This document shows, piece after piece, positions 7,299-15,061 of a DNA stretch of 15,074 bases. How positions within the stretch are numbered: position 1 is the stretch's first letter; every line of letters begins with the position of its first letter. Made by a program: the position numbers and the translations under genes. The notes under the pieces are model-generated. The model made no database searches. It was given only the letters and a program-made list of their open reading frames with translations, and was not told where the DNA came from. Origin of the DNA: Candidatus Limimorpha equi (GTDB lineage Bacteria; Bacteroidota; Bacteroidia; Bacteroidales; F082); NCBI GenBank assembly GCA_018065885.1, contig JAGHSL010000312.1, positions 1 to 15,074 of the forward strand, read 5' to 3'.

Positions 7299-9416
7299 TT
7301 AGTTTTTATATCCATGTTCGCAAAACGTCGAAGCCGGCAATCCATCGCCATTGACCAGATTGGCATCGGTTGTAGGTTGCCAACCATAGCGCACAAAGCG
7401 CGGATTTTGGATGCTGTCGTTCCAAACTTTCACCTGATTTCCAACAACTTCTGCATTTGCGGAAACAAACTGACCTTCTTGTTCGGCAATCTCGAAAGTG
7501 CGCAAGGCTTTGCCGTCGCTTGCGTGAAGGCCTTCAGCGTAGTCGAAACTGATGAAAATGGCGTTGTCTTTCATCTCAATGGATTTGAAAAGCGGTCCTG
7601 ACGGAACCACATCGAAGCCATACAAATCGTGCAAAGCCCAGCGGGCGAGGCGCTGCCCGACGGCTTTCTTGTGGCGCGGATGCACATCGTATCTGTCGCC
7701 GAAATCGCTGCAGACGGCCATGCCCGTATTTTCCAATTGGTTCATTAACAGCCGCCGACTGTTGCGGAAAGCCGGCCAACTCGGTCTGTCGTGACTCGAC
7801 AGTTGCACGAAATAGAAAGGCAATTTTTCGCCAAAGCAATTGCGCCAGCTTTGCACCAAAAGCGGAAACAGTTTTTCGTGCGTCTCGATGTTGTGCGCAT
7901 TCGATTCGCCCTGATACCAAATCACGCCCTTGATGGCGCAGCCTTGCAGCGGCAAAATGCCCGACTCGAACAGATAGCAAGGCTCGTAAGGATGACGTTG
8001 CAACTTGTTTGCCGATTTGGCAATGTTCTTTTTGGCACGGTCGCGCACCCATTGCTGGATGAAATCGCTGTCTTTCCAATTGTAAAGCATATCGGGAAAT
8101 TCAAATTCCAAGGTCTTGCGGTCAATCCAAGATTCGGTAGGAGAACCGCCTACAGCATTCAGAATCAATCCGATGGGGACATTCAGACTGTCGGAGAGCA
8201 TTTTGCCGAATTGAAAAGCCACGGCGGAAAACTCCGTGGTGTTTTGCCCGTTGCACATCTCCCATTTGGCAGGGGCAAAGTGCATCAGCCGGTTGACGGA
8301 ATCCAAAGCCGTTTCAGGCCATTCGTAATCGTTGGTCAGCCAATTACATTTTTCATTGAAAAGGCGGATATCGGGATTTGTGGCAAGATAAGTCTTGATT
8401 TCATTTTGCTCATCTTCAATGCTTTGGTCGACACGAAAAACCATGTTCGATTGTCCCGAGCAAAGCCAGACTTCACCGAAAGCAATGTTTTTATAGGTGA
8501 TTTCGCTGCTCACTGAACCTGTCGAAGTGAGGCACCGAATCATTAAAGTGTAATTTGTCCCAGCCGCTGTCGGGTTGAGCGTAACGCTCCAACGGCCATC
8601 TTTTCCCGCCGTGGCCTGTTGCGTTTGGATTTCCTTCGCTTTTCTTTTTTCAGGCTTGCGCAGCAGCACCGAAATCTGGTCGCCAGCATTTGCCTTTCCG
8701 CTGATTGTCAAAGGAATATCGCGCTGCAAAATCATGTTATCGGAATAGAAACCAGACATTTGCAAGCCGCCGAAATCGCCCGTGATGGCTTCGTAGACTT
8801 GCTGTGCAATGATGCCAGCACCTTCTTTCGTCGGATGCAAGGCATCGGGGAAAAGGTCGGGGCGATGATAAAGTATTTCCTGCAAATCAATCAGTTGGCA
8901 GTCGGCTTGTTCGGCCACGACTTCGATGCAATGCTGGATTTTCCAATACCAATCTCTTGTCCCCGACTTAAAGCGCCAATGGTTGTGACCGATAGGCGTC
9001 ATGCGGCAAATGTAGATTTTGCAGTTCGGATTTGCCATCCTAAAATCCTGAATCAAAGTCAGATAGTCTTTGATGAAATCATCGCCATAGTTCGGCCAAT
9101 CGCGTGGGTCGGTGTCGTTAAGGCCAAGGTGAATGACGACAATGTCGCCTGCAAAGGCGATGGCGTTTTTGTATTCCTCCTGCTCGTTGTAAGGTCTGTG
9201 GCCTTTCCTCAAAAGCGTTGCACCGCTTTTGCCGAAGTTTTTCACCAAATAGTTTTCGCCCAAAAGTTGCTGTAACTGAACGGGATAACTTTCCTTTTCA
9301 GGATTTTTCAAGCCATAGCCGAAAGTGACGCTGTTGCCCACGCAAGCCACTTTCACAGGTTGCGCCTTCAGCAGAAAAGGCAACAGCAAAATGATGATTA
9401 GACACAGTTTTTTCAT
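7299..9416 (-). CDS. nanS: Two-domain SGNH + SASA esterase, probable sialate O-acetylesterase
   Basis: A 705-residue secreted protein with a signal peptide (MKKLCLIIILLLPFLLKAQ). The N-terminal SGNH domain (about 20-215) shows VGNSVTFGYG with Ser29, GLND with Asn100, and DALHP with Asp191 and His194. A short beta linker region (about 216-310) follows. The C-terminal domain (about 310-640) is of the SASA/DUF303 carbohydrate-esterase type: LCSGQSNM with Ser323, WYQGESN at 500-506, and DVHP with Asp577 and His579. Removal of 9-O- or related acetyl groups from sialic acid is the best guess, because NanA and a sialic-acid mutarotase-symporter are nearby and related two-domain enzymes occur in sialic-acid-using Bacteroidales. 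A xylan or other glycan acetylesterase is the alternative, since SASA domains are not specific to sialate. The start lies 11 nt after the stop of the ATPase gene on the same strand, so the two may be co-transcribed. No separate promoter is evident. Confidence 0.8.
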   Translation of the reverse strand: MKKLCLIIILLLPFLLKAQPVKVACVGNSVTFGYGLKNPEKESYPVQLQQLLGENYLVKNFGKSGATLLRKGHRPYNEQEEYKNAIAFAGDIVVIHLGLNDTDPRDWPNYGDDFIKDYLTLIQDFRMANPNCKIYICRMTPIGHNHWRFKSGTRDWYWKIQHCIEVVAEQADCQLIDLQEILYHRPDLFPDALHPTKEGAGIIAQQVYEAITGDFGGLQMSGFYSDNMILQRDIPLTISGKANAGDQISVLLRKPEKRKAKEIQTQQATAGKDGRWSVTLNPTAAGTNYTLMIRCLTSTGSVSSEITYKNIAFGEVWLCSGQSNMVFRVDQSIEDEQNEIKTYLATNPDIRLFNEKCNWLTNDYEWPETALDSVNRLMHFAPAKWEMCNGQNTTEFSAVAFQFGKMLSDSLNVPIGLILNAVGGSPTESWIDRKTLEFEFPDMLYNWKDSDFIQQWVRDRAKKNIAKSANKLQRHPYEPCYLFESGILPLQGCAIKGVIWYQGESNAHNIETHEKLFPLLVQSWRNCFGEKLPFYFVQLSSHDRPSWPAFRNSRRLLMNQLENTGMAVCSDFGDRYDVHPRHKKAVGQRLARWALHDLYGFDVVPSGPLFKSIEMKDNAIFISFDYAEGLHASDGKALRTFEIAEQEGQFVSANAEVVGNQVKVWNDSIQNPRFVRYGWQPTTDANLVNGDGLPASTFCEHGYKN

Positions 9417-9427
9417 GTCGATGAAAT

Positions 9428-10984
9428 CTAAACTATCGCTTCAATCAAAGTGCGGCCATTCAATGTAACAGGTGGCAGCAACCCTGATTTCTTTTTCTGA
9501 TTGAAACAGAACGACAGAAGGTAACCGATTTGGAGGTCAAAGTATTCGAGATAGCGGCAAAGCTGTTCTTCGCCACGTTCATTGTAAGCATTGCCACGCC
9601 ATATTTTGAGTTCTATGACATATTGCTTGCCTAAGTAATCGACAACCACGTCCATCCTATCCATGTCGCGGGTCTGTTCCTCAATATGGTAACTTCCTAT
9701 GCCATTGATGATTGGGCGAAGATAGGTGAGGAATATCTTGCGGCCATCGTTCTCAATGAACTCGTTTTCCTTATCCATTGCGTAGGTTTGGTTCATGTGA
9801 ATGGCAAAACGCTCCAGAAGGAGAGACATATCGAGGATGCCATCATGAATAAACTGTTTTTTTTCGGCCATGCCTTGCTGAAATGCAGCAGACAGTTTGT
9901 CCTGAGAGATGAAATAGTTGTAAAACCATATTTCAAACAAACGGCATGAAACGGCAAATGTTCCGTTTTCTTGTTTTACAAAATTGAACATCAAGGCAAG
10001 ATTTGTCGCCTTGTCGTAATAGTTAAAGGTATACCGATACCCATTGAAAAGGACACGCCTGATGTTTTTTTCCAATTCGGGGAACTCGTCTAACTTCTTC
10101 ACAATGTCGTCAAACAAAGTGCTACCCTCATTAAGTATCTTGTTTACAGCCTTCAAAACGCCATCCTTGTCCCATGTAAATTGTTCGTTGTCAATTATCT
10201 GGCAAATGCGACTGACAAGAAATGGATAACCTGAGGTGTAATCGTGAATCATTTGTGCCACAAACTTTTCGTCAAATGCAAGTCTGTGGTCAGCCTTGTA
10301 TTCGGCAAGCATTCCCGCAATGCCATCGGTCGGAAGACTCATGTCAACATCGAAAGGCATGGCGATGTTCCAAGGACTATTGTATTGATGTTGATCTTCA
10401 GGGCGAATCTTCAGCTTGAGGTTTTTGATGTCGTAGACACCTGCAAGGATGACAGATTGGAAAGTGGGCGAAACGCTTTTCTTCAGAAACATATTGCGCA
10501 ATACCGAAAGGAATTTGACAAATCCATCGTTGTTGCTGGCTTGGTCAACCTCATCAATCAGCACGACTACAGGTTTTGATGACATGGAGCAAAGTTCGGC
10601 AATCACATCGGCAAAGTCAATCTCATCGAAAGCGGTCAAGCCGCGTGGAGCAACCTCATCAAGAAGGTTCTGAAGTTTTCCCTCTTTTCGGGTGTAACGC
10701 GCTTCTTGTCGCAACAATTTCAAAAAAACCGCAATAGCAGTATTGACATCTGCAAAAGCCTTGTCGCTAAGTCCTTCAAAACTGATTTTGAACACACAAA
10801 ATTCACCCGAAAGTCTTGTGCTGATAGCCTCTAATGTGGTGGTTTTACCGTACTGTCTTCCTCGGTTGATGCAGAAATAGTCGCCTCTTTCTATCATCTT
10901 GCGTATGATTTCCAGACGTTCGGTAATGTCAACCATATAGTGTTCGGTAGGGCGGCAAGTGCCTGTCGTATTGAAAGTTTTCAT
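9428..10984 (-). CDS. AAA-like ATPase with C-terminal PD-(D/E)XK nuclease-type domain
   Basis: A 518-residue cytoplasmic protein. The opening FNTTGTCRPTEHYMVDITERL is the signature start of a widespread family of Bacteroidota P-loop ATPases (AAA-like/AAA-ATPase_like). Walker A is GRQYGKTT (42-49, Lys47) and Walker B is VVLIDEVD (Asp144, Glu145). A sensor-like and winged region follows (about 220-330, including YTSGYPFLVSRICQ). The C-terminal part has the PD-(D/E)XK pattern: DRMDVVVDY (Asp445/Asp449) and VIELKIW with Glu458-x-Lys460, then a Gln (Q464-474 region, EEQLCRYL) in the expected helix. The cellular role of this family is not established; nuclease or mobile/defence functions have been suggested from its fold and its multicopy, patchy distribution. 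It lies between nanS and the divergent nanA with no functional link visible. The start ATG at 10982-10984 follows a TAACTTTG promoter element. The domain calls are firm and the biological role is unknown. Confidence 0.88.
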   Translation of the reverse strand: MKTFNTTGTCRPTEHYMVDITERLEIIRKMIERGDYFCINRGRQYGKTTTLEAISTRLSGEFCVFKISFEGLSDKAFADVNTAIAVFLKLLRQEARYTRKEGKLQNLLDEVAPRGLTAFDEIDFADVIAELCSMSSKPVVVLIDEVDQASNNDGFVKFLSVLRNMFLKKSVSPTFQSVILAGVYDIKNLKLKIRPEDQHQYNSPWNIAMPFDVDMSLPTDGIAGMLAEYKADHRLAFDEKFVAQMIHDYTSGYPFLVSRICQIIDNEQFTWDKDGVLKAVNKILNEGSTLFDDIVKKLDEFPELEKNIRRVLFNGYRYTFNYYDKATNLALMFNFVKQENGTFAVSCRLFEIWFYNYFISQDKLSAAFQQGMAEKKQFIHDGILDMSLLLERFAIHMNQTYAMDKENEFIENDGRKIFLTYLRPIINGIGSYHIEEQTRDMDRMDVVVDYLGKQYVIELKIWRGNAYNERGEEQLCRYLEYFDLQIGYLLSFCFNQKKKSGLLPPVTLNGRTLIEAIV

Positions 10985-11020
10985 AATTGCTGTCGCGAAA
11001 AGTGTTCAACTTTTGTTTTG

Positions 11021-11028
11021 CAAAGTTA
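11021..11028 (-). promoter_or_regulatory. Candidate -7 promoter element for the ATPase-nanS unit
   Basis: On the minus strand TAACTTTG matches the Bacteroidota -7 consensus TAnnTTTG exactly. It lies 36 nt upstream of the ATPase start codon. A T-rich run around 11050-11056 (read on the minus strand as TTTTTCC) could be a weak -33 element. Confidence 0.55.
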
Positions 11029-11112
11029 GGAAGAATTTCTGATTTATAAGGAAAAACGTCTTCAATGAATGTTTTTTCAATTCGGCGTTTTTGTTTTTTC
11101 TAATGTCTGTGT

Positions 11113-11128
11113 TTTTCCAAACGGAAAA
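11113..11128 (+). promoter_or_regulatory. Palindrome TTTTCCaaacGGAAAA in the nanA promoter, possible operator
   Basis: Perfect 6-bp inverted repeat arms (11113-11118 and 11123-11128) are separated by AAAC. The palindrome ends 4 bp before the TATCTTTG -7 element and overlaps where the -33 region would be. A dyad at that place is a natural repressor-binding site, although a 16-nt dyad in A/T-rich sequence could arise by chance. No regulator gene is present in the window. Confidence 0.35.
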
Positions 11129-11132
11129 GCCA

Positions 11133-11140
11133 TATCTTTG
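11133..11140 (+). promoter_or_regulatory. Candidate -7 promoter element for nanA
   Basis: TATCTTTG is an exact match to TAnnTTTG. The T-rich stretch TGTTTTT around 11110-11116 is at a suitable distance for a -33 element. The predicted transcript would have a leader of about 20 nt before the ATG at 11167, with only A-rich sequence (AAAAAGAC) as ribosome-binding context. Confidence 0.6.
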
Positions 11141-11166
11141 CCCGAAAATTTCAAAAAGACAAAATC

Positions 11167-12081
11167 ATGCAGAAAATCATAGGTTTGATAGATGCTCCGT
11201 TTACACCTTTCAAGGAAAATGGAGACGTGAATTACGACATTATTCCCGAATATGCCGCTTTGTTACAGCGCAACGGACTGAAAGGCGTTTTTGTAAACGG
11301 TTCATCTGGCGAGGGTTACATGCTCACCGAAGACGAGCGCATGAAGTTAGCCGAGACTTGGGTGAAAGCTGCGCCTGAAGGCTTCAAGGTCATTGTTCAT
11401 GTGGGCAGTTGCTGCGCCCGCAACAGCAAGATGCTGGCCGAACACGCTCAGAAAATCGGTGCCTGGGGCATTGGCGCCATGGCTACGCCTTTCCCGAAAA
11501 TCAACCGCGTGGAGGAATTGGTGAAATATTGCGAGGAAATCGCTTGCGGCGCACCCGAACTGCCGTTCTATTATTATCATATTCCTGCTTTCAACAATGC
11601 CTATCTGCCTATGGTGAAGTTTCTGGAAGCCGTCGATGGTCGCATCCCGAATTTTGCCGGCGTGAAATACACGTTTGAGAGCCTATATGAATTCAACCAG
11701 TGCATGCTTTACAAGAATGGCCGTTTCGATATGCTTCACGGTCAGGACGAGACCATTCTGGCTTCGTTGGAAATGTGCGGCACGCAAGGTGGCATTTGCG
11801 GCACTTCCAATTATAATGGCCGCTGCTTGGTCGGCATCATCGAGGCTTGGAAAAACGGCGATTTGGTCAAGGCAAGGGAGTTGCAAAACTACGCTCAGGA
11901 TGTCATCAATGTGATTTGCCATTACCGAGGCAACATCGTGGCCGGCAAACGCATCATGAAACTTCTGGGCTTGGATTTGGGCCTGAACCGCACGCCATTC
12001 CAAAACATGACTGATGAAGAGGAAAAGACTATGAAACAGGAACTTGAAGCCATTGATTTTTTTAATAAGTGCAATAGATAA
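11167..12081 (+). CDS. nanA: N-acetylneuraminate lyase
   Basis: A cytoplasmic aldolase of 304 residues, the normal length for the DapA/NanA superfamily. It splits N-acetylneuraminate into N-acetylmannosamine and pyruvate, the first committed step of sialic-acid catabolism. The carboxylate-binding loop is NGSSGEG (44-50, with Ser46-Ser47). The catalytic tyrosine is in YYYHIP (Tyr137), and the Schiff-base lysine is Lys167 in AGVKYT. The YYYHIP form is closer to the animal-type and Bacteroides-type lyases than to the YNIP form of Escherichia coli NanA. The assignment to NanA rather than dihydrodipicolinate synthase rests on these motifs and on the adjacent mutarotase-symporter gene and nearby esterase. 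It has its own promoter element and is followed after 5 nt by the fusion gene, so the two form an operon. Confidence 0.9.
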   Translation: MQKIIGLIDAPFTPFKENGDVNYDIIPEYAALLQRNGLKGVFVNGSSGEGYMLTEDERMKLAETWVKAAPEGFKVIVHVGSCCARNSKMLAEHAQKIGAWGIGAMATPFPKINRVEELVKYCEEIACGAPELPFYYYHIPAFNNAYLPMVKFLEAVDGRIPNFAGVKYTFESLYEFNQCMLYKNGRFDMLHGQDETILASLEMCGTQGGICGTSNYNGRCLVGIIEAWKNGDLVKARELQNYAQDVINVICHYRGNIVAGKRIMKLLGLDLGLNRTPFQNMTDEEEKTMKQELEAIDFFNKCNR

Positions 12082-12086
12082 AATTT

Positions 12087-14702
12087 ATGCGACGATTATT
12101 CTTAATCCTGACACTCCTTATTTCAGTGATTGCTTTTGGCAAGGACAATGACATTAACAAAATGAACCTCAATGTGTTATCGCCATTGTCAGTCAGTGGC
12201 GAGCAAGGCCTTTCGGGACATTTTGCAGGAGTCGTTGATGGAAAGATAATCGTTGCAGGCGGCTGCAATTTTCCAAATGTTCCTGCTGCCGATGGTGGCG
12301 AAAAAGTCTTTTACAATGACATTTATCTCCTTGAAAACGCTTTTAAAGACAACGAAAACTGGAAATCCATCGGGAAACTGCCAAAAACCGTGGCCTATGG
12401 CGTGAGCGTTTCCACACCACAAGGCTTGATTTGCCTCGGCGGAAACGATGGAAACCATAGTCTGAGCGATGTTTTTCTCATCAGTTTTCATAATGAAGGA
12501 TTGAAAATTACAGCCTTGTCATCTTTGCCTGTGGCTTTGGATAACATGGCTGGCTGCTTGTCGGAAAATATGATTTATGTGGCTGGCGGACAAAGTGATG
12601 GCATTGGCTCAAATCGTGTATTCAAAATCAATGTTGAGGCTTTAATAAAAGGTGAATCGTGGGATGAAATACCATGTTTTCCCGGCGACTTCCGTTTGCA
12701 GCCTTGCATGGCGGTTCAGAGCAATGCCGGCAATCCGAACCTTTACCTGATGGGCGGTTATGCCGCTCCGACCGAAAGTCGTGAAGGTGTCGTTCATCAC
12801 AACGGATTGCGCCTCGATTTGAAGACTGGCCTTTGGTCGGAAACGGCTCCCATTCTTGCTGATGCCGATGGTGAGTCTCGTGCGCTGATTGGGGCGGTCT
12901 GTTCCGTTTCGGGCGGTTCGCATCTGGTTTTCTTTGGTGGCATAAACGCCCGGATTTTTAAGGCGGCCATCAACGGAAAATTGAGTGAAAGTCATCACGA
13001 TTATATGTCGCATCCTGCTGAATGGTATCAGTTTAACGACAAGATTTTGGTGTATCACACGCTCACCGACACTTGGTTTGAAAACGGCTCGTTTCCGCAA
13101 TTGGCCAAGGCGGGTGCAGCCATAGTTCCTTATCAAAATGGTTGGCTTGTGATTGATGGCGAGAGCAAGCCTGGTGTGCGTTCCAACGAGGTTTCACTGG
13201 TCAGTTTGGAAAGCAAAAAGTCGTTTGGCTGGTTGAATTGGCTGGTGCTGATTGTTTATCTAGCGGGCATGTTGCTTTTGGGCTATTATTTCATGCGCAA
13301 GGAAAAAGGCGGCGACGATTTCTTCAAGGGCGGAGGCCGTATTCCTTGGTGGGCTGCAGGCATCAGCATTTACGCTACCATGCTGAGCGCCATCACTTAT
13401 ATGGCTTATCCGGCTAAGGCCTACGCTACCAATTGGACTTATTATCCGATGCTCATCACCATTCTGTTGGTGAGTTTTCCGGTCATCAAATACTATCTGC
13501 CGTTTTTCAGGCGACTGAATGTGACCACGGCCTACGAATATCTGGAACGTCGTTTCAGTGGTGCTGTCCGCCTGATGGCAAGCGCGGTTTTCATCATCTT
13601 CATGGTGGCACGAATGGCGCTTGTACTTTATCTGCCTTCCTTGGCTTTGACTGCCGTGACGGGCATCAACATTTGGGTCTGCATTGCCTTGATGGGCGTG
13701 ATTACTATCATTTACTGCACCATGGGCGGTGTGGAAGCCGTCATCTGGGGCGATGTGGTGCAAGGCATCATTTTGGTAGGCGGTGCTTTGGTTTCGGCGG
13801 CTTATCTGATTTTCTCTACCGAAGGCGGTTTTGGCGGTTTTGTTGACATTGCCATGGCGGATGAAAAACTGAAACTGGTCGATTGGAGTTTCGATTTCAC
13901 GAAAGCCACTTTCTGGGTTGTCATTTTGGGCGGCATTGCCAACAACCTGATTTCCTACACTTCCGACCAGACGGTGATTCAACGTTATCTGACCACGAAA
14001 AATGAAAAAAGCGCTTCGCACAGCATCCTGCTCAATGGCGTGATGAGTGCCGTGATTTCCATTGCTTTCTTTGCCATCGGCGCTGGCCTTTACACTTTCT
14101 TCAAGACCCATCCGGCCGATTTGGACATTTCCATGACCAAGACCGATGCCATATTTCCATTTTTTATGATGAGCCAGTTGCCGGCTGGTGTGGCGGGCTT
14201 GCTGATTGCTGCCATTTTTGCCGCCACCATGTCGACGATTTCATCCAACATCAATTCCATAGCCACGGCTTTTTCCGTCGATTTCTACAAACGTTGGCAT
14301 GTTCAGACCACTGACAATGAAATGCTTAAAGTGGCGCGTTGGGCTTGTGTGGTTTCGGGCATCATCGGTGTGGGCTTGGCCTTACTGATGGCAACCTGGA
14401 GCATATATTCCCTGCTCGATTTCTTCCAGGAAATCTTAGGCTTGCTGTCCTCGGGCTTGGGCGGCCTCTTCCTGATGGGCATTTTCTTCCCGCGCATTGA
14501 TGCAAAATCCGCCTTGACAGGTTTTGTTTGCGGCATCGTGGCAGTTTTCTGCGTGAAATATTTCACCAACCTCAACTTACTGCTTTATGGCTGTATCGGC
14601 ATGATGGTCTCAGTGGCGGTGGGCTATCTTGTGAGTCTGTTTTCGCCTAACCGCAAGGATTTGAAAGGACTGACTTGGAAAGAAATCTTACAAAACAAGT
14701 AA
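12087..14702 (+). CDS. Cyclically permuted sialic-acid mutarotase fused to a sodium/solute symporter
   Basis: An 871-residue fusion. A signal peptide or first membrane segment (about 1-18) precedes a Kelch-type beta-propeller (about 28-375) with Gly-Gly blade motifs at 58-59, 118-119, 167-168, 223-224 and 284-285, and a degenerate sixth near 358. This resembles the permuted relative of NanM (YjhT), which speeds interconversion of sialic-acid anomers. From residue 382 onward there is a full SSS-family transporter: first helix WLNWLVLIVYLAGMLLLGYY, then RIPWWAAGIS, the signature GGVEAVIWGDVVQ (547-559), and TMSTISSNINSIATAF (about 714-729) with the Ser/Thr residues that line the Na2 site in this family. 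The transporter part is about 485 residues, normal for SSS. The propeller would face the periplasm and the symporter would import the sugar with Na+. It lies 5 nt after nanA. Sialic acid as substrate is inferred from both the propeller type and the neighbour. Confidence 0.88.
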   Translation: MRRLFLILTLLISVIAFGKDNDINKMNLNVLSPLSVSGEQGLSGHFAGVVDGKIIVAGGCNFPNVPAADGGEKVFYNDIYLLENAFKDNENWKSIGKLPKTVAYGVSVSTPQGLICLGGNDGNHSLSDVFLISFHNEGLKITALSSLPVALDNMAGCLSENMIYVAGGQSDGIGSNRVFKINVEALIKGESWDEIPCFPGDFRLQPCMAVQSNAGNPNLYLMGGYAAPTESREGVVHHNGLRLDLKTGLWSETAPILADADGESRALIGAVCSVSGGSHLVFFGGINARIFKAAINGKLSESHHDYMSHPAEWYQFNDKILVYHTLTDTWFENGSFPQLAKAGAAIVPYQNGWLVIDGESKPGVRSNEVSLVSLESKKSFGWLNWLVLIVYLAGMLLLGYYFMRKEKGGDDFFKGGGRIPWWAAGISIYATMLSAITYMAYPAKAYATNWTYYPMLITILLVSFPVIKYYLPFFRRLNVTTAYEYLERRFSGAVRLMASAVFIIFMVARMALVLYLPSLALTAVTGINIWVCIALMGVITIIYCTMGGVEAVIWGDVVQGIILVGGALVSAAYLIFSTEGGFGGFVDIAMADEKLKLVDWSFDFTKATFWVVILGGIANNLISYTSDQTVIQRYLTTKNEKSASHSILLNGVMSAVISIAFFAIGAGLYTFFKTHPADLDISMTKTDAIFPFFMMSQLPAGVAGLLIAAIFAATMSTISSNINSIATAFSVDFYKRWHVQTTDNEMLKVARWACVVSGIIGVGLALLMATWSIYSLLDFFQEILGLLSSGLGGLFLMGIFFPRIDAKSALTGFVCGIVAVFCVKYFTNLNLLLYGCIGMMVSVAVGYLVSLFSPNRKDLKGLTWKEILQNK

Positions 14703-14905
14703 CTGTTCAAGATTAGACTTCAACTTGGATTTCAAGACGCTTCACATTCCCGCATTTTCACGCCCTCGGTGTCTGTTCAATATGTAAACTGAATTTGCTC
14801 ACCTACTTAGTGAGAATTAAAAAATAACCTGTAACGATAATAGTGGTTTTTTCGCTTTACAAAACGCAAAATCGAAGATTACCTCACTTCGTGTCGGTGA
14901 ATATT

Positions 14906-15061
14906 CATTTCGACGTAGTCAATTACTGTAAATGAATCATAAATTAGAAAGGCATCTATATACATTTAGACCCAAACATTGGACGTAGAGCGGAAATCAG
15001 AGAACACTCGACAAAGTCAGAGAATACGCGAAGCGGATTCCTTATTAACTACGTTGAAATG
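14906..15061. repeat. Long imperfect inverted repeat
   Basis: CATTTCGACGTAGTCAA at 14906-14922 matches the reverse complement of 15045-15061 (TTAACTACGTTGAAATG) at 15 of 17 positions. Weaker similarity continues outward for about 10 more bases on each side. The arms flank 122 nt without an open frame. This is the form expected of a small non-autonomous element or of the end of a larger element, but I see no target-site duplication and the outer boundary is near the window edge. Confidence 0.45.
14997..15031. repeat. Two-copy direct repeat, 20-nt period
   Basis: TCAGAGAACACTCGA (14997-15011) and TCAGAGAATACGCGA (15017-15031) agree at 13 of 15 positions and are spaced 20 nt apart, roughly two DNA turns. 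They lie inside the long inverted repeat. The spacing would suit paired protein-binding sites, but two copies are weak evidence. Confidence 0.35.

Noticed and set aside
7791..8516. Open frame of 241 codons on the plus strand
   Set aside because: It is antisense to the SASA domain of the two-domain esterase and has no motif of its own.
8619..9275. Open frame of 218 codons on the plus strand
   Set aside because: It is antisense to the SGNH domain of the NanS-like esterase, which has a complete catalytic set in the minus-strand frame.
11167..12081. Dihydrodipicolinate synthase (DapA) instead of NanA
   Set aside because: The GSSGEG loop, YYYHIP motif and position directly before a sialic-acid mutarotase-symporter favour the lyase.
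13260..14111. Open frame of 283 codons on the minus strand
   Set aside because: It is antisense to the symporter domain. The product is rich in His, Asn and Gln, the usual antisense image of a hydrophobic membrane protein.
14798..14814. CTCAC/GTGAG hairpin as terminator of the nan operon
   Set aside because: The stem is only 5 bp and no T-run follows on the plus strand, so it does not meet the usual pattern of an intrinsic terminator.
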